A DNA stretch of 64,000 nt. Origin: Pullichristensenella sp002068815. Its GTDB lineage: Bacteria; Bacillota; Clostridia; Christensenellales; Aristaeellaceae. Each line of letters starts with the position of its first letter. The first letter of the stretch is position 1. Location of the stretch: positions 180,181 to 244,180 of the forward strand of contig JAXGXF010000006.1 of the NCBI GenBank assembly GCA_040772885.1, given 5' to 3'. Under the pieces are notes generated by a model. It saw nothing but the letters and a program-made list of their open reading frames with translations. It was not told the DNA's origin and made no database searches. The translations under genes were made by a program, and so were the position numbers. Positions 58,061 through 64,000 of the stretch are shown in pieces.

Positions 58061-58630
58061 ATGCGCACTTTGAATGTGGAAAACCGGAATACGGGTCTGA
58101 AGCCCAAACAGCTCCGAAGAAGGGGAATCATCCCAGCCGTTTTGTATGGGCACAATCTCGAGAAGCCTCTGAACATTCAGCTTTCCCAGGCGGAGGCTGC
58201 CCGTTTCTTGAAATCCAATTCTGCCGGAAGCAAGTTCGAATTGCTGCTTGGCGATAAGAGGTTTCCGACATTGTTACGGGAGATTGCCTATACGCCGGTG
58301 ACCGATGAACTAGAACATTTAAGCTTTCAAACGCTTCTAGCTGGAGAAATTATCACTAGTGCGGCGAAAATTGTGCTTGTGAACAGAGAAAAGGTTGCGG
58401 GTGTTATTCACCAACCGCAGTCCGAGATTTCCCACCGCGCGCTTCCATCGCATCTTGTCGATAAAATTGAGATTGACCTAACGGGCATGAAGGTGAACGA
58501 CAGCATCCGAATCAGCGATCTCGACATTGCAAAAAATCCGAACATCGAAATCCTGAGTCCGCTCGACGCCGTGGTGCTTTCAATCACCGATATCCGCAAA
58601 CCGTTGGAAACATCTGAAACCGAGGGATGA
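58061..58630 (+). CDS. Ribosomal protein bL25 / Ctc-family protein
   Basis: The ATG at 58061 with AAGGGAGA upstream gives 189 residues. The N-terminal L25 domain (about 1-90) has LRRRGIIPAVLYGHN, and a C-terminal TL5-type domain (about 95-180) follows, as in long bL25/Ctc proteins that bind 5S rRNA. It is cytoplasmic. It lies between an integrase fragment and an intact integrase and is less GC-rich than the neighbouring core genes, so it may have arrived with the element or been captured by it. Confidence 0.88.
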   Translation: MRTLNVENRNTGLKPKQLRRRGIIPAVLYGHNLEKPLNIQLSQAEAARFLKSNSAGSKFELLLGDKRFPTLLREIAYTPVTDELEHLSFQTLLAGEIITSAAKIVLVNREKVAGVIHQPQSEISHRALPSHLVDKIEIDLTGMKVNDSIRISDLDIAKNPNIEILSPLDAVVLSITDIRKPLETSETEG

Positions 58631-58726
58631 GCACGTATATAGCATCGCGAAGAAGTGCTTGGATCGGCGTATCATTCGGGGTATGGCAGGAAAAGCACTC
58701 TCTTTGCCGTGGAAAGGAGATATAAA

Positions 58727-59524
58727 ATGCAAATGGTAGGACAAGCGGTCGAACACAGCACCTTTGGACAGGGGACAATCATACAATGCTCCGACAGTAT
58801 CGTTACCGTCTCCTTTCCGACGGGAGACAAGAAATTTGAATACCCGGATGCCCTCACCAATTTTCTAATCTTGAAAAACAAGTCTGCCCAAGATGAAATC
58901 AATGCAATATGCAGCAAGCTGCGCAAGGCGAGGTCCGCTCAAAAACAGGCGATTCATGAGGAACAGGAGCACCGTGAGAGATTCCGCGCGTTGAAAATCA
59001 CGCCGAATTCACAAGCCGCCTTCAATTTAAATTTCAACGACCTGGATGACGTCTTTTCATCGGGCGCCATATCGACCGGATGCTATTTGGGCGGCAATTC
59101 CAAGGGTAAGCCGCGCATTCCAAGCAAGATGATGCCAAATTCCGCCTGCCTGTTGACCGGATGCGCCCCGGATGCCCTGGAAAAAGAACGCCGGATTCTG
59201 GGTGCTTTCATGGTAAAAGATGATTTCTGGGGAGGTACGTGCGAAAACGGATTGGTCGCGTGCCACGACCGATACCAGGCGCGTTTGAACCCGGACAAAA
59301 CTATGCTGTATTGGGACTATTTCGATCGCAGTGATGCCCTGCCGCGCTGGGGAAACTCGGCCTTTAAGTACTTTCCAAACATCACGATGCAGCGGATCCT
59401 GCTTGATATGAAGGAAGCGGCTCATAGTGCCGGGGAGGCGACGGCCTTGCAGGAGTTTTATCAATATTTCTGCGAGATAAACCGCCTGCCTGGAATGGCT
59501 GGGTCGGGAACTCATGGAAGTTGA
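58727..59524 (+). CDS. Hypothetical protein within the integrative element
   Basis: The ATG at 58727 with GGAAAGGAG upstream gives 265 residues. Residues 1-45 form a small beta-rich motif (HSTFGQGTIIQCSDSIVTVSF) like those at the C-terminus of UvrD-type helicases and other nucleic-acid-binding proteins. A charged helical stretch (about 55-90) and a C-terminal domain (about 120-255; ERRILGAFMVKDDFWGG, YWDYFDRSDALPRWG) follow. No catalytic motif is recognised. It follows bL25 by 96 nt on the same strand and may share its promoter. Confidence 0.65.
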   Translation: MQMVGQAVEHSTFGQGTIIQCSDSIVTVSFPTGDKKFEYPDALTNFLILKNKSAQDEINAICSKLRKARSAQKQAIHEEQEHRERFRALKITPNSQAAFNLNFNDLDDVFSSGAISTGCYLGGNSKGKPRIPSKMMPNSACLLTGCAPDALEKERRILGAFMVKDDFWGGTCENGLVACHDRYQARLNPDKTMLYWDYFDRSDALPRWGNSAFKYFPNITMQRILLDMKEAAHSAGEATALQEFYQYFCEINRLPGMAGSGTHGS

Positions 59525-59645
59525 ATTTTCCACGCAGAAAAGAATAAGTACAGTAGCAAACGGGCCAGCAGTCGCAACCGATACCGTCCGCCGTTTGGGT
59601 ACCCGGTTGAGAACTGCGGTAATGCGGTCGAGGTTTGATATTCGG

Positions 59646-59770
59646 GGACATGAAAGCGGGTGTCAACGCAAGGATTCTTCCTGTATTGCCACCTGCTTTT
59701 CGTCTGCGTTCATTCATTAATCGTCGCTTTCCGCTCGGCTCCGGAACACCTTTTCCATGTTGACGGAAGC
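59646..59770 (-). repeat. Copy B of the integrase 3' end and flank
   Basis: This is the intact counterpart of the diverged copy at 57649-57771. It includes the last 18 integrase codons and about 70 bp beyond the stop, so the duplicated unit crosses the gene boundary. Confidence 0.72.
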
Positions 59771-60925
59771 TTTCTTCAACGTATCCTCTTTTAGATGGGT
59801 GTAGATGTTCGCTGTGGTCTGGTAGTCGGTGTGGCCGACGATTTTCATCGCTACGAGCGGGTCGACACCGCTTTCGTAGAGGAGCGTCACATAGTTATGC
59901 CGGAAAAAGTGCGGCGTGATGGTCGGCTTGACCTGTTTGAGGATGTCTTTCGGTCTGTCGGTGTCTTTATCAATTTCCCGCCACTCGATGCAGCCGCAGG
60001 CAACCATCAGCCGTGCCCACATTCTCTTGAGCGTGCCTTGTGAGATGGGTTCACCCTTCTTTGCCTGGAAGACATAAGCGTCAGGCTTCCCACGATTTGC
60101 AAGCAAGATTTCTTTTAGTTCTGAAGGAACCGGGACGTACCTGTCTGCCGCATCTGTCTTAAGCCCGCCTTCACAGGCCTTTGAACCGGCAAAGTCAATA
60201 TCACGTTGAATGTGTACCTGATCCTCCTTGAAGTCAAAGTCGCTCCATTTGAGACCGAGAGCCTCTCCGCGCCGGACTCCCAGGTAATACAGCACTGCAA
60301 GGAACAGACCTTCCGGGTGCGTGCGTATGACTTCAAGAACCCGCGCTGTTTCCTTTTTCGTCAGCGGGCGGCGACCATCCTTCTTTTGTGCCTTGGGGCG
60401 AATGAGCGCTGCTGTCGGATCACGTTCAATTGCCCCGTCGGCATACGCTGAAGCGAAAATTTGCTTCAGCGTGCCGATGACCATTGTAATCTGTGATCTA
60501 CTGGTTCCAGCAAAGTCGTTGACAAAAGCCTGAATTTGGTCTGCGGAGATAGCCTTCATCTGCTGCAAACCGAATGTCGGTAGTAGGTGCTTTATGAAGC
60601 AGGATTTGTAGGAAGAACGGCTCGCATTGGAAATAAACGGCTCCTTCTTGAGTGTGTACCATTGTTCGGCATATTCAAAAAACTGCTGCTCTTTGGGGAT
60701 CTCCCTGCCGAATACAAAGTGCTCCTGACGGCCGCCTTGACGTTTTCCAGCTCGCGTTTTATCCGGAGCGCTCACATACGCAGCAGATTGATTACCGTTC
60801 CGGTCGACGCCGATCGTGACCTTGCCGCGGAACATACCGCTTGGTGTTTCTTCGCCATGGTGACCCTCCTTTACCTTCTCGGTGCCCATCTCGCCCGGTG
60901 CGTGCTGCGGCGAGGAAGTCGCCAA
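59717..60925 (-). CDS. int: Tyrosine recombinase / integrase of an integrative element
   Basis: The protein has an N-terminal Arm-type DNA-binding region (about 30-75), a core-binding SAM-like domain (about 80-170) and a catalytic domain (about 190-390). Catalytic residues are visible: Arg in YLGVRRGEALGLKW, His-x-x-Arg in TPHFFRHNY, His in VGHTDYQTT and Tyr in ANIYTHL. The frame is open to 60925, but the only strong ribosome site (AAAGGAGGG) precedes an out-of-frame ATG at 60858. In-frame starts are ATG near 60888 or ATG 60835. A one-base loss in the A tract near 60847 would explain this. It is probably still translatable at a low level. Confidence 0.88.
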   Translation of the reverse strand: MATSSPQHAPGEMGTEKVKEGHHGEETPSGMFRGKVTIGVDRNGNQSAAYVSAPDKTRAGKRQGGRQEHFVFGREIPKEQQFFEYAEQWYTLKKEPFISNASRSSYKSCFIKHLLPTFGLQQMKAISADQIQAFVNDFAGTSRSQITMVIGTLKQIFASAYADGAIERDPTAALIRPKAQKKDGRRPLTKKETARVLEVIRTHPEGLFLAVLYYLGVRRGEALGLKWSDFDFKEDQVHIQRDIDFAGSKACEGGLKTDAADRYVPVPSELKEILLANRGKPDAYVFQAKKGEPISQGTLKRMWARLMVACGCIEWREIDKDTDRPKDILKQVKPTITPHFFRHNYVTLLYESGVDPLVAMKIVGHTDYQTTANIYTHLKEDTLKKASVNMEKVFRSRAESDD

Positions 60926-61060
60926 CTGATGTCGGACTTCCGGACGCGTGTTTTCCTCGTGCCGTAAAATTGGTTTTTCGGGTTCTCGATGTACTCGCAG
61001 ATGGAACGGACATCGACGCGTTGCCCAACACGACGCAGGCGTCCTTCTACCGGGTTAGGC
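60871..61060 (-). pseudogene. Possible degenerate excisionase fragment
   Basis: A minus-strand frame reads VEGRLRRVGQRVDVRSICEY before ending at TAA 60873-60871, just upstream of the integrase ribosome site. The EGRLRRVG...VDVRSIEEYI style is like the C-terminal half of excisionase-type winged HTH proteins, which usually sit directly before int. No start codon or N-terminal helix is convincing. Low confidence. Confidence 0.35.
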
Positions 61061-61129
61061 GCCGCCGGACCGGTATCATCGAATCCCGGTCGGCAGCCAA
61101 GCGGTCGGAGCGTGTGCTGGATGCGGTGA

Positions 61130-61305
61130 AGGAAGAGGAATGGCCGAGATTGCTCGAGGTCACTCTGCTATGACTACTGCGTGGACGTGGTCTATGCCAC
61201 GAATGACGAGACCGTAGCGGAGTACCATCTGGATACCATCGAGACCGAGTATGGCGTACGATACAACCGTGGAACAGTCTCGAGGAAGATGGACGAGGTT
61301 AGCTA
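61130..61305 (+). pseudogene. Degenerate coding fragment of unknown origin
   Basis: A plus-strand frame reads YDYCVDVVYATNDETVAEYH and continues to DEVS before TAA at about 61305. Its N-terminal part is missing; a stop lies at 61127-61129 and a better-looking upstream frame (LDAVKEEEWPRLLEV) is out of phase. A terminator follows at 61358. It may be the 3' end of a broken gene of the element. The rest of 60926-61566 shows no intact gene. Confidence 0.35.
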
Positions 61306-61357
61306 ATAGGATTGGGCTAGCTTTTTGGATACGCTGAATCGGATTCCGATTGGTCTC

Positions 61358-61397
61358 AGGGCCGCTTTGTTCAAGAAGCGGCCCTTCTGATACATTT
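61358..61397 (+). terminator. Terminator downstream of the degenerate fragment
   Basis: A perfect 10-bp stem AGGGCCGCTT/AAGCGGCCCT (61358-61367 with 61376-61385) is followed by TCTGATACA and T7. Confidence 0.78.
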
Positions 61398-61566
61398 TTT
61401 TGCATATCCTCAGGTCACATGTGAGGGCAGATATATTTCTCGGCGCCCTGAATCAAAAGAGAAGGCTGAAGGTTAAATATCCAGAAAACAGCTACGAAAA
61501 CAGAACGGATCGCGTCTAACAGGTAGCTTTGATGGAAGAGCGATCCAGCAAAAAGGAGTGAGATTT

Positions 61567-63306
61567 GTGAGAAGAATAATGAGTATCCTACTGGCGGTTC
61601 TGTTGATCGGATCCGCCGTGGCGGCCGCGGAGTTTTCGCTGTTACCCGCGGAACCGGTGGAAAAAACCGTGGAACAGAAGTTATATAACATGTTGCCGAT
61701 TCTCGACAGCTTTGCCCGGAACCTCGGTATCGAGGGCGAAGGCATTTACGACGCGAACGACCCGCAGTTCTTCTGGACGCAGTTGTATCTGGCAAGCGTC
61801 AATTGGGGTCTTGAGAATCCGAAGGTGGCTCTTGCAACCGGGGGTGTTGAGCTCGGGGTTCCTGCATCGGTGATGAAGGAATTTGCGGCGGCGTCCTTCC
61901 TGGGAAACACGGAGTTGCCCGAGATCCCTCCGACGGTTTCCGGGATCCGTTACGATGCGGCCGCGGACACGTACTTTGTCGCCATGTCCGACGCCGGCCA
62001 AACCTATGTTGTGATCGAGCGCTACGCTGAAAGCGCGGAGGGTATTCTCTCGGTGGGCGTAGGCCAGTACAACACGGAAAGCGGCGAACGCCTCGGCGGA
62101 CTTTTTGTGCGCCTGCATGCGGTTACCGGCATCTCCAACGGTGAGGACAGCGCATTCCCCTATGCGGTCGAGGTCGCACAGGTTGAATCCGACGAGGACT
62201 TCGAGGGCCTTCTCGTGACCGATTGCGAGATTCGTTATGAGGAACCGGAAGAGATTCCCGCACCCACCGCGACCCCCGTGCCGTATATTGAGCTCACTAT
62301 GGGTTCGCGCGGCGACGAGGTAAATGCACTGCAGACCCGGCTCAACGAACTAGGATACGACGCAGGAAAGGCCGACGGTATTTTCGGTTCAAGCACAAGG
62401 CAGGCTGTGCGATACTTCCAGGATGCGATCGGCGTTCCCCAGAATGGCGTGGCGGGCGTATCGCTCCAAGAAATGCTGTTCTACGCTGACGCGCCCGAGT
62501 TTGTCACCTATGTGCAGATTCAGAAAGGCGCAACGGGCATCCGCGTGGAGAAACTGCAGGAGCGGCTGCGCGCGCTGGGCTATCTTGCCGCGCCGGTGGA
62601 CGGTGATTTCGGGACTCGCACGGTCGAGGCTGTCAAGCTGTTCCAGGCCGCGGTGGATCTGAAGGAAGACGGCGTCGCGGGCATCCGGACGCTGAAAGCT
62701 CTGGCAAAGAAAAACGCCCCGAAGTGCGATAGCTTCATCAAACTTTATAGGGGCGATACCGGCCCGCGCGTCAAGGAAATGCAGGTGCAGTTGAATAAGC
62801 TGGGCTTCCTCGCGAAGAAGCCATCGAGCAGCTACGATAAGAACACCGTCGCCGCAGTGAAGGCGTTCATCAATGCGATCGGCAAGACCGGCGATGGCAA
62901 GACCGCCGATAAGGCGCTGTTGAAGCAGCTCTTTGACTACGTTGCCCCGACACCGACGCCTGTAGTGACGCCTACGCCGGAGGTGACTCCCACGCCCGAG
63001 GTAACGCCGACGCCGGAAGTGACTCCCACGCCCGAAGTAACGCCAACCGTTGCCCCGGAATCGGTGATTACGCCGGAGCAGCTTTTGGAATTTGTCACTC
63101 TCCTTAATACAAAGATGGCAACAACCTATACAGATGTGGAGGCCGTCACATGGCTTCAGCAGATGCTCGTCGTGCTTCCACAAACCGGCGTTTATGACGC
63201 CACTACGCAGGCTGCAGTCTCGGCATTCCAAGTGGCCAATAGCTGGACAGACACAGGATTGGCGGATGCGCAAGTCATAGACGCGTTGATCCCCTTGATT
63301 CCCTGA
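61567..63306 (+). CDS. Secreted protein with peptidoglycan-binding repeats
   Basis: The GTG at 61567 is 8 nt after AAAAGGAG and gives 579 residues; an upstream in-frame GTG at 61558 overlaps that site and is rejected. There is a signal peptide (1-21, ending VAAAE) and an unrecognised N-terminal domain (about 25-225). Three PG_binding_1 modules (about 240-300, 315-375, 390-455), a PTPEVTPTPEV repeat linker (about 460-490), and a final PG-binding-like module (about 505-575) follow. No YkuD or hydrolase domain is present. It resembles the 17.9-27 kb envelope proteins in linker and repeat style. Confidence 0.85.
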   Translation: MRRIMSILLAVLLIGSAVAAAEFSLLPAEPVEKTVEQKLYNMLPILDSFARNLGIEGEGIYDANDPQFFWTQLYLASVNWGLENPKVALATGGVELGVPASVMKEFAAASFLGNTELPEIPPTVSGIRYDAAADTYFVAMSDAGQTYVVIERYAESAEGILSVGVGQYNTESGERLGGLFVRLHAVTGISNGEDSAFPYAVEVAQVESDEDFEGLLVTDCEIRYEEPEEIPAPTATPVPYIELTMGSRGDEVNALQTRLNELGYDAGKADGIFGSSTRQAVRYFQDAIGVPQNGVAGVSLQEMLFYADAPEFVTYVQIQKGATGIRVEKLQERLRALGYLAAPVDGDFGTRTVEAVKLFQAAVDLKEDGVAGIRTLKALAKKNAPKCDSFIKLYRGDTGPRVKEMQVQLNKLGFLAKKPSSSYDKNTVAAVKAFINAIGKTGDGKTADKALLKQLFDYVAPTPTPVVTPTPEVTPTPEVTPTPEVTPTPEVTPTVAPESVITPEQLLEFVTLLNTKMATTYTDVEAVTWLQQMLVVLPQTGVYDATTQAAVSAFQVANSWTDTGLADAQVIDALIPLIP

Positions 63307-63328
63307 TACTTCCCCTTATACGGAAACG

Positions 63329-63364
63329 GCCGCGGGCATTCACAGTGCCCGCGGCTGCATTTTC
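63329..63364 (+). terminator. Terminator of the 61.6-63.3 kb gene
   Basis: A perfect 10-bp stem GCCGCGGGCA/TGCCCGCGGC (63329-63338 with 63346-63355) is followed by TGCATTTTC. Confidence 0.82.
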
Positions 63365-63468
63365 TCCCAAGAGATTTCTCCCGGCATCCTTTGGGGACAC
63401 AGCCCCTGCACCTGAGCACAAGGGCGGATACTTTGGCAAGGGCATGCGGCTCGCACAAGCGATAGCGC

Positions 63469-63498
63469 TTGCGCAGAGGTGCCACGAAAGTGTATAAT
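63469..63498 (+). promoter_or_regulatory. Probable promoter of the His/Cys-rich protein gene
   Basis: A perfect TATAAT (63493-63498) lies 18 bp after a weak TTGCGC (63469-63474) and 36 nt before the ATG. The -35 matches poorly, so an activator may be needed. Confidence 0.5.
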
Positions 63499-63534
63499 CT
63501 TTGAGGAGATAATTACGATAAAGGCGGTTATACA

Positions 63535-64000
63535 ATGCATCAACACGATGAGCACTGCGGATGCGGGGGGCACCATCACGGTTGCGGTCATCCGGACCAT
63601 CCTCATGATCACGGTGAAAACTGCGGATGCGGACACATCCATGCGCCGATAGCGGCTCCGGAGGGCATGTCCTCCATACAATTGGATATTCTGTTGTCGC
63701 TTCGGCAGCGCGGATGCCTACCCGTCGCCTCCTTCTCCTTGACGAAAGCCGATGACAGCACACGACACGCCGTCGCCCTAGCTCCGGTCTATCTCAGCGA
63801 TCCTAACGATTCGATGGAGCAGGCCAAGCAAATCGGCAACGCGCTGTCCGCGCTGGAGGACATGCATCTGCTCACGCTCGACTACGATATCCCGCTGCGC
63901 AATTATGCCTACGCTGAATACAAAACCTCCGAACTGTACGCTTACTTTGTGAAGAACGTCGAGGAGGCGGACGCTCGACTGGAGTCAGCATTTGATACCC
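63535..64000 (+). CDS. His/Cys-rich probable metal-binding protein (3' truncated by window)
   Basis: The frame is open from ATG 63535 to the window end, 155 residues. The first 37 residues contain eleven His and five Cys, arranged as HCGCGGHHHGCGH then HPHDHGENCGCGHIH, a likely Zn, Ni or Cu chelating segment. The rest is an ordinary globular sequence (SSIQLDILLSLRQRGCLPVA; ALSALEDMHLLTLDYDIPLR; ELYAYFVKNVEEADARLESA), resembling a small regulator or chaperone, but I do not recognise it. A weak AAAGGCGG site precedes the ATG. Confidence 0.7.
   Translation, partial: MHQHDEHCGCGGHHHGCGHPDHPHDHGENCGCGHIHAPIAAPEGMSSIQLDILLSLRQRGCLPVASFSLTKADDSTRHAVALAPVYLSDPNDSMEQAKQIGNALSALEDMHLLTLDYDIPLRNYAYAEYKTSELYAYFVKNVEEADARLESAFDT

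Overview
The window is a GC-rich chromosomal segment with consensus-like sigma-70/sigma-A promoters (TTGACA-17-TATAAT), strong AGGAGG ribosome sites, frequent GTG and TTG starts, a CIRCE-controlled hrcA-grpE-dnaK-dnaJ operon, GlgD, an HPr-like protein and a VanZ-like protein. This points to the Bacillota, most likely a GC-rich gut-type member of the Clostridia (something like Christensenellales is my guess; low certainty). No rRNA genes, CRISPR arrays, replication origin or complete insertion sequences were seen.

Layout. 0-2.8 kb: end of a glycogen operon (glgD, cut by the window edge, then glgA with an unusual basic repeat tail). 2.8-9.1 kb: an ECF sigma factor with its membrane-bound anti-sigma-like partner, a zinc-ribbon membrane protein, greA-lysS, lgt-luxS and a small membrane protein. 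9.2-16.8 kb: a large secreted protein of unknown function, fucU, a CNNM/CorC-type membrane protein, a secreted SH3/lysozyme-like protein, a fucose-isomerase-family enzyme and an E2-like acyltransferase with a degenerate catalytic motif. 16.8-27 kb: a LysR regulator followed by a dense cell-envelope block: two L,D-transpeptidases with peptidoglycan-binding repeats, an SH3-repeat protein with a recent tandem duplication, a PhoR/WalK-like histidine kinase with its OmpR-type regulator, and a 778-residue secreted SH3/peptidoglycan-binding protein ending in an unrecognised domain. 27-34.3 kb: translation genes (rpmE, prmC, prfA, tsaC/sua5) and an ABC importer (binding protein, ATPase, fused permease). 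34.3-42.9 kb: the heat-shock operon continuing into prmA-rsmE-mtaB-HIT, then rpsU. 42.9-53.4 kb: an RNA-methylase-like gene, a very long rho, kbl-tdh (threonine to glycine), a MATE transporter, tRNA-Glu and tRNA-Gln, an HPr-like protein, an XRE regulator, and a dehydrogenase/flavin-protein pair plus VanZ-like gene. 53.5-57.4 kb: an AT-rich, probably acquired 5'-nucleotidase, rlmD, pfkA, and tRNA-Thr and tRNA-Pro.

57.4-61.4 kb looks like a decayed integrative element inserted just after tRNA-Pro: a fragment of an integrase 3' end next to the tRNA, a bL25 gene, an unknown gene, a full tyrosine integrase whose preferred start appears frameshifted, and degenerate coding fragments. 61.5-64 kb holds another secreted peptidoglycan-binding-repeat protein and the start of a His/Cys-rich protein that runs off the window.

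Functionally the window mixes core information-processing operons with a large investment in surface and peptidoglycan proteins. The best places for new biology are the C-terminal domain of the 24.6-27.0 kb protein, the extended Rho, the GlgA tail, and the tRNA-Pro-linked element with its duplicated integrase end.
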